NCBI GenBank assembly: GCA_902588895.1
Contig: CACIRC010000001.1
Coordinates: 205,948 to 269,947 of the forward strand
Direction of reading: 5' to 3'
From: an uncultured Pelagibacteraceae bacterium
Lineage (GTDB): Bacteria > Pseudomonadota > Alphaproteobacteria > Pelagibacterales > Pelagibacteraceae
DNA: 64,000 bases
Shown: positions 28,942 through 37,692 of the stretch, piece by piece
Position numbering within the stretch: position 1 is the stretch's first letter
How the letters are laid out: every line of letters begins with the position of its first letter
Made by a program: the position numbers and the translations under genes
The notes under the pieces: generated by a model
Told to the model about the DNA's origin: nothing
Database searches by the model: none
Seen by the model: only the letters and a program-made list of their open reading frames with translations

Positions 28942-31014
28942 ATGTTTAAAGTATATAAGAAGGAAATTGAAGTAGCGGGAAAGAAGATAAGTTTAGAAAC
29001 AGGTAAAGTAGCAAGACAGGCAGACGGTGCAATAATCGCAACATGTGGAGAGACCGTTGTTTTAGCAACAGTAGTGGGAGCAAAAAAAGTAAATCCTGAT
29101 ATGGATTACTTTCCATTATCTGTAAATTACCAAGAAAAATATTATGCAGCTGGAAAAATTCCAGGTGGATATTTTAAAAGAGAAGCAAGACCAACTGAGA
29201 GTGAAACATTAATCTCTAGATTAATTGACAGACCAATCAGACCTTTGTTTCCAGATGAATTTAAAAATGAAGTACAGTTGTTACCAACTGTAATTTCCTA
29301 TGACAAAGAAAATGAGCCAGATATTTTATCAATCACTGCTTCATCAGCAGCATTAGCCATATCAGGAATGCCATTTATGGGTCCTGTAGGAGCTTCAAGG
29401 GTTGGATTTATTGATGGAAAATATGTTTTAAACCCATCTAAAGCAGAATTAGAAAAATCTAAATTAGATTTAGTTGTAGCGGGTACAAAAGATGCTGTGC
29501 TTATGGTTGAGTCTGAAGCAAATGGTTTAACAGAAGAAGAAATGTTAAATGCAGTTAAATTTGGTCACGAAGGTTTTGTTCCAGTGATTGAAATGATTGA
29601 GGAACTTGCAAAAGAATGTAGAAAACCAGAGTGGACAGTTGAAAAAAAAGATTTATCTGAAGTTAAGAAAAAACTTGAGGAAACTTTTACAGAAGATCTT
29701 AAGAAAGCTTTTGCAACAAGAGACAAACAAGATAGATCAAATCAAATTTCAGAGATTACTGATAAAGCTAAAAAGCTTTATGAAGAAGATGAAAACTACA
29801 CTGATCTTGATGTTAACAGTCAGTTAAAAAATCTTGAAAAATCAATTGTTAGAACTGATATTCTAAAAAATAAAAATAGAATTGATGGTCGAGGTTTATC
29901 AGATGTAAGACCTATCGAATGTGAAGTTGGTGTTTTACCAAGAGCACATGGTTCTGCATTGTTTACTAGAGGAGAAACACAAGCAATTGTTGTTGCAACT
30001 TTAGGAACATCTGATGATGAACAAAGAATTGAAAGTTTAGATGGATTGCAAAGAGAACGATTTATGCTTCACTATAACTTTCCTCCTTTTTCAGTTGGAG
30101 AAACTGGAAGAATTGGAACTGGTAGAAGAGAAATCGGACATGGTAAACTAGCATGGAGAGCAATCAATTCTTCATTGCCTACAAAAGAAGCATTTCCATA
30201 TACTTTTAGAGTAGTTTCAGAGATTACTGAATCTAATGGTTCTTCTTCAATGGCTACTGTTTGTGGAACTTCTTTAGCATTAATGGATGCAGGAGTACCA
30301 ATAAAAGAGCCAGTTGCAGGTATTGCGATGGGATTAATTAAGGAAGGTGATGATTTCAGCGTCCTTTCAGATATTTTAGGTGATGAAGATCACTTAGGCG
30401 ATATGGACTTTAAAGTTGCTGGAACTAAAGATGGAATTACTTCTCTTCAAATGGATATCAAAATTACAGGTATTACTTTTGAAATTATGGAGCAGGCATT
30501 GAGCCAAGCTAAAGACGGAAGAGTTCATATCTTAGGAGAAATGAATAAAGCATTGTCAGCTTCAAGATCTGATGTTGGAAAACATACTCCAAAAATGGAA
30601 CAAGTTAATGTTGATAAAAAAGATATTGCAGCTGTGATTGGAAAAGGTGGTGCAACAATTAGAGAGATAGTTGAAAAATCAGGTGCGAAAGTAGATGTAA
30701 ATGATGAAGGTGTAGTAACAGTTGCTGCGCCAGATGAAGAGTCTAGAAATATCGCAATGCAAATGATCAAAGACATCACTGCAAAAGCTGAATTAAATAA
30801 AATTTATTCAGGTAAAGTAATGAAGATTATGGAGTTTGGTGCATTTGTTAATTTCTTAGGAAAACAAGATGGACTTGTTCATATCTCAGAACTTGCAGAT
30901 AAAAGAGTAGCTAAAGTTACTGATGTTGTTAAAGAAGGCGATGAAGTAAAAGTTAAAGTGATTGGTTTCGATAGAGGTAAAGTTAAACTATCTATGAAAC
31001 AAGCTGCTGAATAA
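28942..31014 (+). CDS. pnp: polyribonucleotide nucleotidyltransferase (PNPase)
   Basis: A 690-residue phosphorolytic 3'-5' exoribonuclease and degradosome component. Two RNase PH domains are visible: the first includes [20 protein letters not shown] and [12 protein letters not shown]; the second includes [20 protein letters not shown] and the catalytic region [20 protein letters not shown] near 480-500. KH ([20 protein letters not shown]) and S1 ([18 protein letters not shown]) follow, and the chain stops soon after S1. A strong terminator follows. Confidence 0.98.
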   Translation: MFKVYKKEIEVAGKKISLETGKVARQADGAIIATCGETVVLATVVGAKKVNPDMDYFPLSVNYQEKYYAAGKIPGGYFKREARPTESETLISRLIDRPIRPLFPDEFKNEVQLLPTVISYDKENEPDILSITASSAALAISGMPFMGPVGASRVGFIDGKYVLNPSKAELEKSKLDLVVAGTKDAVLMVESEANGLTEEEMLNAVKFGHEGFVPVIEMIEELAKECRKPEWTVEKKDLSEVKKKLEETFTEDLKKAFATRDKQDRSNQISEITDKAKKLYEEDENYTDLDVNSQLKNLEKSIVRTDILKNKNRIDGRGLSDVRPIECEVGVLPRAHGSALFTRGETQAIVVATLGTSDDEQRIESLDGLQRERFMLHYNFPPFSVGETGRIGTGRREIGHGKLAWRAINSSLPTKEAFPYTFRVVSEITESNGSSSMATVCGTSLALMDAGVPIKEPVAGIAMGLIKEGDDFSVLSDILGDEDHLGDMDFKVAGTKDGITSLQMDIKITGITFEIMEQALSQAKDGRVHILGEMNKALSASRSDVGKHTPKMEQVNVDKKDIAAVIGKGGATIREIVEKSGAKVDVNDEGVVTVAAPDEESRNIAMQMIKDITAKAELNKIYSGKVMKIMEFGAFVNFLGKQDGLVHISELADKRVAKVTDVVKEGDEVKVKVIGFDRGKVKLSMKQAAE

Positions 31015-31038
31015 TTAATAGTTTAAATTAAAATTCTA

Positions 31039-31071
31039 AACCCCTGGAATGAAAGTTCTGGGGGTTTTTTT
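31039..31071 (+). terminator. intrinsic terminator after pnp
   Basis: An 11-bp stem AACCCCTGGAA/TTCTGGGGGTT (two G-T wobbles), a 6-base loop and a seven-T run. It closes the nusA-pnp operon. It overlaps the end of the convergent acetyltransferase gene. Confidence 0.88.
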
Positions 31072-31720
31072 ATTCAAAATATAATCCAGAAATATCTGCA
31101 ACCATATCAGTACTTTTTTTATCGATTAATTTAAAACCACAAGTTTGATATAGCTCAATTAATTTTTTTTGAGATTGATCTTTAGTTCTGTTTTTAAATT
31201 CAGAGTTATCAATCTTTTTTAATTTATCATCATCATACAGACGATTATTAAATTGAAGTGGAATAGCATTCAAAAATGCAAAATTAGCATCACGCTTACA
31301 ATCGTTTAGAAGTGCCTGAATTAATAATTTGCCAATATTTTTCCCTCTATAATTTTTATCTACTTTAAGTATATGCAGGTAAATAAAATTAGCACTCATT
31401 TGCATTAATTCTTCTTTATCATAATTAAATATTTTTCCTATTTTGGGGGTAACTCTTTTATAATCTAAATCAAAATAACTTATTAAAGTTGCAGTATCAC
31501 CATCAATGCTATCTAGTACTTCGTAAATTGGAACGTCAGAGGTTTCAATATCAAAAAAATAGGCATCTAATTCACCAACAGAAAAATAGTCTTCTTTTTT
31601 TTCGTTATAAACCATGGCTTCTGCTCTAATAGCATCATAATTATTCTGAAAATCATCAGTGGTAGTTGATTTTCGATATTTGAAATCGATCGAATCAACT
31701 ATATCGTGCTCAAAATTCAT
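31070..31720 (-). CDS. GNAT-family N-acetyltransferase-like protein, substrate unknown
   Basis: A 216-residue protein. YLHILKVDKNYRGKNIGKLLIQALL (about residues 113-137; core YRGKNIG) matches GNAT motif A, the acetyl-CoA pyrophosphate loop, and LIELYQTCGFKLI near 187 matches the C-terminal GNAT motif. The first ~100 residues are an unusual acidic extension. It is the last gene of an accessory minus-strand block and lies 91 bases downstream of the GIY-YIG gene. No antitoxin-sized ribbon-helix-helix partner adjoins, so a toxin role is not supported. The acceptor is unknown. Confidence 0.65.
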   Translation of the reverse strand: MNFEHDIVDSIDFKYRKSTTTDDFQNNYDAIRAEAMVYNEKKEDYFSVGELDAYFFDIETSDVPIYEVLDSIDGDTATLISYFDLDYKRVTPKIGKIFNYDKEELMQMSANFIYLHILKVDKNYRGKNIGKLLIQALLNDCKRDANFAFLNAIPLQFNNRLYDDDKLKKIDNSEFKNRTKDQSQKKLIELYQTCGFKLIDKKSTDMVADISGLYFE

Positions 31721-31765
31721 ATTAAAAGATTTAGCTTACAATGTAATAATTAACATTTAAATGCT

Positions 31766-31801
31766 CAATAAAATTTTATTGGAGGGGGGTTTAACCCCTC
31801 C
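31766..31801 (-). terminator. hairpin after the GIY-YIG gene
   Basis: On the minus strand GGAGGGG and CCCCTCC (31781-31787 and 31795-31801) form a G/C-only stem, immediately followed by the perfect palindrome CAATAAAATTTTATTG (31766-31781). The T content after the stem is moderate, so termination is probable but not certain. Confidence 0.55.
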
Positions 31802-31811
31802 ATATACTATA

Positions 31812-32528
31812 TTAGTTTGAAGACCTCCCATTAATTGCATTAAATGGTGGAAGAGCTCCTTTTTCACCTACATATTTGGTAATATGAAATCCTTCCCATT
31901 TTCTCCTTTCATCATCAGATATTCCATTCATTACCGAATACCTAACTTCATCGAAAGACATCGTTTCATCTCTTAAATGTTCTTTTATCCTTCTTGACAG
32001 GTTATTAGTTTCACCAATGTATAAGATTTCATTATCTAATACACATTGATAAATACCAGGGGCTGTTACCAAACTTTTTAATTCATTAGTTTTAAATTCA
32101 AAACTAGGAACTAAAGGTAAGTACCAAAGCTTCAATTCATCATCAAATTCGAGAAATATCCTTCTTTCATTTCTTGATAATTGAGTCAGCCTTTTGAGCT
32201 TAGGTATTTGATTAACAACTGTTGTTGTTCCACTTAAAGAAACTCCAGGTTTATTTTGACTAATAATAAAAGTGCAGTTTTCTTGGCTATCTTGTTCATT
32301 ATTAAGTTCTAAATATACTCTTAAAGCATCAACACCGTTTAACCCATCTTCAATTGATAAATAACAATGACTGTATTTATCAATTTCAAGTGCTGTTCTA
32401 GCACTTGAATTAAAATAGATTGTTGCTTCTCTAAGTGTTACAGATGGTTTATCCATTAGATAATGACTTTGTTTTTGAAGTCTTTTTAACTTTCTGGATT
32501 GTCCATTCATACTTATGAGTTGTGGCAT
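31812..32528 (-). CDS. GIY-YIG endonuclease-domain protein with unknown N-terminal domain
   Basis: A 238-residue protein. The C-terminal ~85 residues are a GIY-YIG domain: APGIYQCVLDNEILYIGETNNLSRRIKEHL (about 152-181) holds both tyrosines, the Arg and the His of the fold, and a later Glu (RKWEGFHITKY) fits the metal site. Such domains cut DNA. The N-terminal ~150 residues (VTLREATIYFNSSARTALEI, RRIFLEFDDELKLWYLPL) are not recognised and may be a specificity domain. The start overlaps the stop of the 114-residue gene by 1 base, so the two are made together. Confidence 0.75.
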   Translation of the reverse strand: MPQLISMNGQSRKLKRLQKQSHYLMDKPSVTLREATIYFNSSARTALEIDKYSHCYLSIEDGLNGVDALRVYLELNNEQDSQENCTFIISQNKPGVSLSGTTTVVNQIPKLKRLTQLSRNERRIFLEFDDELKLWYLPLVPSFEFKTNELKSLVTAPGIYQCVLDNEILYIGETNNLSRRIKEHLRDETMSFDEVRYSVMNGISDDERRKWEGFHITKYVGEKGALPPFNAINGRSSN

Positions 32529-32872
32529 TAGTTTAACTCCTTTCTTCTGATGATTGTTGCTTTGAAGTTGACTAGAACTTGTGGTTCTAAATTAACTATG
32601 TCAGATACATAGTCTACAAAGTTCCCTGTTAGCATTACTTCAGGGGTATCAATACGGATCATTCTGGAACAGACATCTCCATATTTGTCAGCAATTTCAT
32701 GAACTTCGTCATAAAATTTCTGTAGTTCAGCAGCTCGCCATAAGTGATCCTCTTCTACCTTTCGTTGGTTTGCTACTGCATGTTTAACAACAAGAATATT
32801 GCCATCCTCGTTGGTTATTGTTTGTGCACCTATCTCTTCGATAGGCACACCTTTCTCACATTTGTAAGTCAT
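32528..32872 (-). CDS. hypothetical protein coupled to the GIY-YIG gene
   Basis: A 114-residue acidic, soluble-looking protein with no signal peptide or membrane segment. I do not recognise a family. Most striking are a helical middle (EEDHLWRAAELQKFYDEVHE) and a C-terminal strand-rich part (VLVNFKATIIRRKELN). Its bases look less AT-rich than flanking core genes, suggesting transfer. It is translationally coupled (1-base overlap) to the GIY-YIG protein, so it may be a subunit, regulator or immunity partner; this is inference. The 124-base gap before it is full of inverted repeats. Confidence 0.6.
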   Translation of the reverse strand: MTYKCEKGVPIEEIGAQTITNEDGNILVVKHAVANQRKVEEDHLWRAAELQKFYDEVHEIADKYGDVCSRMIRIDTPEVMLTGNFVDYVSDIVNLEPQVLVNFKATIIRRKELN

Positions 32873-32898
32873 AAATGACTCCTTTATTTAATGGGCTT

Positions 32899-32967
32899 GC
32901 AACTTAAAAAATTGTAAGGTAATAAAACCTTGTATCTACAATTTTAAAAGGCCTCTAATTAAGTTGC
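32899..32967 (-). other. nested inverted repeats, candidate structured RNA leader or terminator
   Basis: Three stems nest here: GCAACTTAA/TTAAGTTGC (32899-32907 with 32959-32967), AAAATTGTA/TACAATTTT (32908-32916 with 32937-32945), and AAGGT/ACCTT (32916-32920 with 32927-32931, sharing one base). AAGGCC at 32948-32953 can alternatively pair with GGCCTT further on (about 32985-32990). The region lies between the HTH gene and the 114-residue gene on the minus strand, so it would be the 3' end of one or the leader of the other. Confidence 0.5.
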
Positions 32968-32996
32968 TAAGCATTTTATTTATTGGCCTTAATTCT

Positions 32997-34271
32997 TTAA
33001 TTATCATTTTCATTATTATTCTTTTTTGTTTCGTCAATTATCTTTTCAGATCCATATAACTGAACAGTTTTACCAGTTTCTTTAGAAAACATTCTAGAAA
33101 CTGCTTCTTCAAATGTTTTTGATTTTCCATAAATAATTTTAAAATCTTCAGAGTCTAAATAATTTTTTGGGACACGATTATCACTCTGTACTTCTTTTAA
33201 AACTTTAGAATATGACCCATTATAATATTTTCCAAAAAGATATTCCTCAGTTTCTTCAGGTACTCCATAAATAATATCAGCTGTTTCTTTTTCTATTATC
33301 GTTTGAAGTTTATTAGGATGATACATGATATCAATTTCCTCTGATGAAATTATAAAAATTGAGTAATTCATTAAGACAGGGGTCAACCTATAATTTTCAT
33401 CACTTTCAGGCATAAATATTTTTGGCATATCCCCTGGTTCTGGATTTTCGATATATGATTCTTCTTTAGGATAATAAATATCGTGTAAGAAAGGTTTTTC
33501 TTCATTAGTTAACATATATTTGTTGTATAAAAATTCTGGATAAGGCCAGTATGTTGTATATTCATAATTAGTTCCATAAAGATACAAAGGATTTATTTTT
33601 TTATTATCTTTATGCAATTCATTTTCATTACATAAATATTCCAGCTCATTTTCTAAATCATCAAACTCATAATCTCCTACCCAACCATAACCTTTTTTTA
33701 GCATTTGGATGCAATAATCTAAGTTACTTAAATTTTTTAATTCATCACTTGTTTTCAGTGCGTTAGAGGAGCTAAAATTTTGATTTGTAACTATTTCCAA
33801 AGCATTTTGTTGATTAGATGCATAATTATCAATTAAGTTAAATAATTGCCCAATTCCTTTTTCTTGATTACGTGAAAGGTCTTCAGGATTATAATCAAAC
33901 AATATTATTCTTTTATTTGATTTTGAAATTAAATTTTTAATTTGCTTTGAATTTTCAATTATGAACGGTCTATTAAAAGCATTGTTCATAAAAGGAACTT
34001 CACTTTTATTATCTTTTAGTTTTTCAGAAATTTCATTTTTTTCTATTAGGTCTTCTTGAGATATACCTAAAAATTCACTTATTAATTTAATACTTTTGTC
34101 AGAAAACTTATTATTTTTTTCCATTCGCTGAATAGTTTTGTAGTGAGGCAATTCTTTTTCTCTTTTTTGTTTTTCTAAATAAACTTTGAGATTTTGGAAA
34201 AAACTGTCTCTAGTTTTGTATCCAGCCTTAGTTCTTGCTTTTACTAATTGTTTTCCTGAGTAATTTTTCAT
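32997..34271 (-). CDS. large HTH protein of unknown function, possible island regulator
   Basis: A 424-residue protein. The first ~80 residues look like an XRE-type helix-turn-helix variant (QLVKARTKAGYKTRDSFFQ, HYKTIQRMEKNN, KLISEFLGISQEDLIEKN). The rest is unrecognised: a strand-like IILFDYNPEDLS near 122, a segment rich in Tyr/Trp/Pro (YWPYPEFLYNKYML near 246), NYSIFIISSEEIDIMYHP near 307, and a charged tail. It is much larger than a plain repressor, so it likely senses something or has an enzymatic domain. Inverted GGACAT/ATGTCC repeats lie just upstream, suggesting autoregulation. A possible promoter (TTGTTT-N16-TATATA) would give a nearly leaderless mRNA. Confidence 0.55.
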   Translation of the reverse strand: MKNYSGKQLVKARTKAGYKTRDSFFQNLKVYLEKQKREKELPHYKTIQRMEKNNKFSDKSIKLISEFLGISQEDLIEKNEISEKLKDNKSEVPFMNNAFNRPFIIENSKQIKNLISKSNKRIILFDYNPEDLSRNQEKGIGQLFNLIDNYASNQQNALEIVTNQNFSSSNALKTSDELKNLSNLDYCIQMLKKGYGWVGDYEFDDLENELEYLCNENELHKDNKKINPLYLYGTNYEYTTYWPYPEFLYNKYMLTNEEKPFLHDIYYPKEESYIENPEPGDMPKIFMPESDENYRLTPVLMNYSIFIISSEEIDIMYHPNKLQTIIEKETADIIYGVPEETEEYLFGKYYNGSYSKVLKEVQSDNRVPKNYLDSEDFKIIYGKSKTFEEAVSRMFSKETGKTVQLYGSEKIIDETKKNNNENDN

Positions 34272-34316
34272 ATAATTTTTATATAGTTATCAATTGGTCA
34301 AAAACAAGAAATTAAT

Positions 34317-34368
34317 GTGGACATATTAATAGACATTATTAATGTCCATATTGTAATTATAAGTGTCC
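34317..34368 (-). promoter_or_regulatory. putative operator of the HTH gene
   Basis: GTGGACAT (34317-34324) faces ATGTCC (34342-34347), with AGACAT between them and a further GTGTCC at 34363-34368. The inverted GGACAT/ATGTCC pair is 46 bases upstream of the HTH gene start. Position and symmetry fit an autoregulatory operator; not proven. Confidence 0.45.
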
Positions 34369-34416
34369 AAAAGAAAAATATTTAACTAAAATTAACTAAA
34401 TTTCATTGATTTTGAT

Positions 34417-34597
34417 GCTATCTAATAGTGAAACTTTACTAAACGTGTACCTATTAATGGTCCCTTATCTACTAAGGGTACTTTATTAATTTCGTTAGTA
34501 TTTACGTAGTTTTTGGTAATCTTATCTAATAGTGTAACTTTAGTCGAAGTTCTTACACTAATAGTGCAGGTTTACTTTCTATAAGGGATACTTTAGT
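34417..34597 (-). repeat. five degenerate ~24-bp direct repeats (iteron-like)
   Basis: In the 350-base gap between fabI and the HTH gene, five copies occur at 34417-34440, 34464-34487, 34521-34544, 34552-34576 and 34575-34597. On the minus strand the shared core resembles TAAAGTTTCACTATTAG followed by ATAAG. Spacing is irregular (about 23-57 bases start to start). The gap codes for no convincing protein. The repeats could bind the HTH protein or mark an integration or replication element. Confidence 0.6.
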
Positions 34598-34621
34598 AAA
34601 AAACCCTGATTTTACTGGTTT

Positions 34622-35407
34622 TTAGGTAATATTCTTAGGATCTGGCATCCCAACCTTGTTATATCCAGCATCTACGTAGTGAATTTCTCCAGTAACTCCG
34701 TTTGCAAGGTCACTTAATAGATATAACGCTGAATTTCCAACATCATGGATATCCACATTTCTTTTCAGAAAAGAATGATCTTCATTCCATTTATAAAGGA
34801 ATTTTGCGTCTCCAATTGCAGAGGCAGCCAATGTCTTGATAGGTCCTGCACTTATAGCATTTACTCTCATGCCTTTAGCACCCAAATCTCTAGCTAAATA
34901 TTTAACACTGGCCTCTAAAGCTGATTTACAAACACCCATTACGTTATAATTTGGAATTGCTTTCGTAGACTCATAAGTTAAAGTTAATAAGCTTCCACCT
35001 TGTTTCATTACTTTTGAAGCTTCTTTTGCTACTTCAGTAAATGAAAAGCATGAAATTAACATACTTCTTAAAAAGTTTTCTCTAGTCGTATTTAAATATT
35101 CACCTGATAACTCTGATTTATCAGAGAAAGCAACTGCATGAACTACAAAATCAATTTCACCCCATTGGGATTTAATATCTTCAAATAGTTTTACAACTTC
35201 TTCTTTTTTTTCAACATCACAACTAAATGTAACATTTGAATTTAATTTTTCTGCTAAAGGAACTACTCTTTTTTTTAAAGCATCACCTAAATAAGTAAAT
35301 GCTAGTTCCGCTCCAGCTTCAGCAAGTTTTTGAGATATGCCCCAGGCAATAGATCTTTCATTAGCGACACCCATGATTAATCCTTTTTTACCTTTCATCA
35401 AACTCAT
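34622..35407 (-). CDS. fabI: enoyl-[acyl-carrier-protein] reductase (NADH)
   Basis: A 261-residue SDR-fold enzyme completing each round of fatty-acid elongation. The N-terminal KGLIMGVANERSIAWGISQKL is the FabI variant of the cofactor motif. The catalytic Tyr-x6-Lys is in PNYNVMGVCKSALEASV near 150-166, and INAISAGPIKTLAASAIGD near 188 is typical. It follows fabB by 3 bases. The gene order irr-fabA-fabB-fabI is also that of many rhizobia. No strong terminator follows; the repeat array starts soon after. Confidence 0.96.
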   Translation of the reverse strand: MSLMKGKKGLIMGVANERSIAWGISQKLAEAGAELAFTYLGDALKKRVVPLAEKLNSNVTFSCDVEKKEEVVKLFEDIKSQWGEIDFVVHAVAFSDKSELSGEYLNTTRENFLRSMLISCFSFTEVAKEASKVMKQGGSLLTLTYESTKAIPNYNVMGVCKSALEASVKYLARDLGAKGMRVNAISAGPIKTLAASAIGDAKFLYKWNEDHSFLKRNVDIHDVGNSALYLLSDLANGVTGEIHYVDAGYNKVGMPDPKNIT

Positions 35408-35410
35408 AAA

Positions 35411-36622
35411 TTAAACCTTTTCAAAAATTAAAGCCGCATTAGTTCCACCAAAACCAAAGCTATTTGACATTACTGTATTTAAATTTGCTCCCGTTTCAGT
35501 TTTTGAAACTATAGGAAATTTTTTAGCATCATCATCCATATCGGTAATATTTGCAGAGCCTGTAATGAAATTATTTTTCATCATTATTAAACAATAAATT
35601 GCTTCATGAACAGAAGCCGCTCCCAGAGGGTGACCTGATAATGATTTTGTTGAACTTATTTTAGGAACATTGTCTACAAAAGTTTCTTTAATGGCATTGA
35701 GTTCAGTGATATCCCCTACTGGAGTAGATGTTCCATGCGTATTAATATAATCAATTTTATTTTTAGCAGTTGCCATAGCCATTTTCATACATCTTACAGC
35801 ACCTTCACCAGATGGTGCTACCATGTCGTATCCATCTGAAGTTGCTCCATAACCAGTTAATTCGGCGTATATTTTGGCCCCTCTTGCTTTGGCATGTTCG
35901 TATTCCTCAAGCACTAACACACCAGCGCCACCTGCGATTACAAATCCATCTCTTGTTTTGTCGTAAGCTCTTGAGGCTGATTCAGGTGTATCATTATATT
36001 TTGAGGACAATGCAGTCATTGCATCAAACATTGCAGTCATTGCCCAGTGAATTTCTTCACTACCCCCTGCAAATACAATATCTTGTTTACCCATTTGAAT
36101 TAATTCCATAGAATTTCCTATGCAGTGCCCACTAGTTGCACATGCAGAACTCATTGTGTAATTAGTTCCTTTAATTTTAAATGGCACCGCAAGTGTTGCT
36201 GAAGCAGTACTCGCCATTGTTCTTGGAACAATAAAAGGCCCCATCAGTTTTGGTGTCTTCGCCCTAGTTTTATCTGCTGCTAGAATTACGTTTTCAATTG
36301 ATGGGCCACCAGAGCCCATTACAATCCCAGTTTTAAAATTGCTTACTTCACTTTCCTCTAATCCAGAGTCTTCAATAGCCTCTTTCATTGCAATATAATT
36401 GTAAGCTGAGCCTGAACCCATAAACCTAATTGTTTTTCTATCAATATGATCTTCAAGTTTAATATTTGGTTTACCATGAACATGGCTTTTCAAGTTATGT
36501 TCTTTATAATCTTCAGCATAAGAAATTCCTGATTTAGAATTTAATAAAGATTGACGAACTTCCTCTTGATTATTTCCTAAACAAGAAACTATTCCTAAAC
36601 CAGTGATAACTACTCTTCTCAT
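35411..36622 (-). CDS. fabB: beta-ketoacyl-ACP synthase I
   Basis: A 403-residue condensing enzyme that elongates unsaturated acyl chains. The Cys-His-His triad is visible: [15 protein letters not shown] near 160 (Cys), [14 protein letters not shown] near 296 (His), and [17 protein letters not shown] near 332 (His). Pairing with fabA and the usual alphaproteobacterial order favour FabB over FabF. The start overlaps the fabA stop by 1 base. Confidence 0.95.
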   Translation of the reverse strand: MRRVVITGLGIVSCLGNNQEEVRQSLLNSKSGISYAEDYKEHNLKSHVHGKPNIKLEDHIDRKTIRFMGSGSAYNYIAMKEAIEDSGLEESEVSNFKTGIVMGSGGPSIENVILAADKTRAKTPKLMGPFIVPRTMASTASATLAVPFKIKGTNYTMSSACATSGHCIGNSMELIQMGKQDIVFAGGSEEIHWAMTAMFDAMTALSSKYNDTPESASRAYDKTRDGFVIAGGAGVLVLEEYEHAKARGAKIYAELTGYGATSDGYDMVAPSGEGAVRCMKMAMATAKNKIDYINTHGTSTPVGDITELNAIKETFVDNVPKISSTKSLSGHPLGAASVHEAIYCLIMMKNNFITGSANITDMDDDAKKFPIVSKTETGANLNTVMSNSFGFGGTNAALIFEKV

Positions 36623-37122
36623 TATTTAAACAACCCTACTTTTAAACTTTCTGCTGAATATATTTTTTTATTATCTGCAAGAACAATTCCATTTGCAAGC
36701 CCAACAGTTGTTCCTCCTGGAGACATAATTTTTTTCATATCTATTTCATATCTTACATTTTTTACATTCTGCAAAACTTCACCTGTAAATTTTACAGTAC
36801 CCACACCTAAAGCTCTTCCTTTTCCAGGATTTCCTAGCCAACCTAGAAAAAAACCTACCAGTTGCCACATAGCATCTAAACCTAAACATCCTGGCATAAC
36901 CGGATCTTTTTTAAAATGACAATCAAAAAACCAAAGATCATCTTTAATATCTAATTCAGCTTTTAAAGAGCCCTTATTAAATGTACCATTATTTTCATTA
37001 ATTTCAGTTATTCTGTCAAACATAAGCATTGGTGGAAGAGGTAATTTTGCATTGCCAGGTCCAAAAAGATCACCATTTCCACAAGTTATTAAATCATCAT
37101 AGGAATATGAGTTTTTTTTCAT
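36622..37122 (-). CDS. fabA: 3-hydroxydecanoyl-ACP dehydratase/isomerase
   Basis: A 166-residue hot-dog enzyme that introduces the cis double bond for unsaturated fatty acids. [20 protein letters not shown] carries the catalytic His and Asp. I start at ATG 37122 ([17 protein letters not shown]), matching other FabA N-termini. A 20-residue upstream extension to 37182 looks spurious and would use most of the promoter region shared with irr. It is divergent from irr. Confidence 0.95.
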   Translation of the reverse strand: MKKNSYSYDDLITCGNGDLFGPGNAKLPLPPMLMFDRITEINENNGTFNKGSLKAELDIKDDLWFFDCHFKKDPVMPGCLGLDAMWQLVGFFLGWLGNPGKGRALGVGTVKFTGEVLQNVKNVRYEIDMKKIMSPGGTTVGLANGIVLADNKKIYSAESLKVGLFK

Positions 37123-37192
37123 AATTCGAGCACCCTTAATACTTGATTTAATCCTAATATAATATAATAAAACATCATACATTTATTCATAC

Positions 37193-37209
37193 TTTAGAAT
37201 AGTTATAAA
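37193..37209 (+). promoter_or_regulatory. ICE-like (Irr) box before irr
   Basis: TTTAGAATAGTTATAAA matches the rhizobial iron control element TTTAGAA-N3-TTCTAAA at 13 of 14 fixed positions. It ends 5 bases before the irr ATG and faces the divergent fabA gene, so Irr may repress its own gene here. Confidence 0.5.
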
Positions 37210-37214
37210 AAAGA

Positions 37215-37643
37215 ATGCCAAAAAACTGCAATTTTATTGAAAAATTAAGAGAAGCTGGGCTTAGACCAACTAAGCAAAGAATAAAAATGTGTGAAGTTTT
37301 GTATAATAGAGAGAAAACTTTCCATTTCACAATTAACGATCTTGTTAAAATTATATCTGAAAAAATGAATGAAAAGATATCTCTAGCCACAGTTTATAAT
37401 ACAGTTCATGCATTTGAAAAAAAAGGATATTTAAAAGAAATTTCAATTGATAGTCACAAAAGTTATTTTGATACAAACACATCAGCACATCATCATTTTT
37501 TTGATGAAGATACACACGAGCTAATTGATTGTGACGAGAGTGATATAGACAAAATAAATATTAGAAAAAATATTAAAGGAAAAAAGATAAATTCCGTTGA
37601 AGTGCTGGTTAGAGTTGCGAGTGATAATCAAACTCAAAAATAA
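37215..37643 (+). CDS. irr: Fur-family iron response regulator Irr
   Basis: A 142-residue Fur-superfamily protein distinct from the Fur at 18.5 kb. The winged helix includes LRPTKQRIKMCEVL and ISLATVYNTVHAFEKKGYL. The dimerisation domain has an SAHHHFFDEDTHELIDC segment with the three-His run that in Irr takes part in heme/metal binding. In rhizobia Irr senses iron through heme and is degraded or released when iron is ample, and its gene adjoins fabA as here. The identification rests on the His run and gene order; PerR-like is the alternative. Confidence 0.85.
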   Translation: MPKNCNFIEKLREAGLRPTKQRIKMCEVLYNREKTFHFTINDLVKIISEKMNEKISLATVYNTVHAFEKKGYLKEISIDSHKSYFDTNTSAHHHFFDEDTHELIDCDESDIDKINIRKNIKGKKINSVEVLVRVASDNQTQK

Positions 37644-37672
37644 TTCTTTTAAATCAATAACTTAAAATCTAC

Positions 37673-37689
37673 ATTATAATAATTCTAAA
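37673..37689 (+). promoter_or_regulatory. ICE-like (Irr) box before the rubrerythrin gene
   Basis: ATTATAATAATTCTAAA matches TTTAGAA-N3-TTCTAAA at 12 of 14 fixed positions, with a perfect right half. It lies 3 bases before the -35 element of the rubrerythrin promoter, a position more consistent with activation, or with weak repression, than with blocking the -10. Confidence 0.42.
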
Positions 37690-37692
37690 CTA

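Noticed and set aside
31070-31720. GNAT protein as toxin of a toxin-antitoxin pair
   Set aside because: It is too long for the TacT type and has no adjacent ribbon-helix-helix antitoxin.
34417-34597. CRISPR array
   Set aside because: The repeats are degenerate, irregularly spaced, two of them overlap, and no cas gene is present.
31070-34621. Prophage or integrative element with attachment sites
   Set aside because: No integrase, tRNA target or matching direct-repeat ends were found around the block.
37123-37182. 20-residue extension of FabA
   Set aside because: It does not resemble FabA N-termini and would occupy the irr/fabA promoter region.
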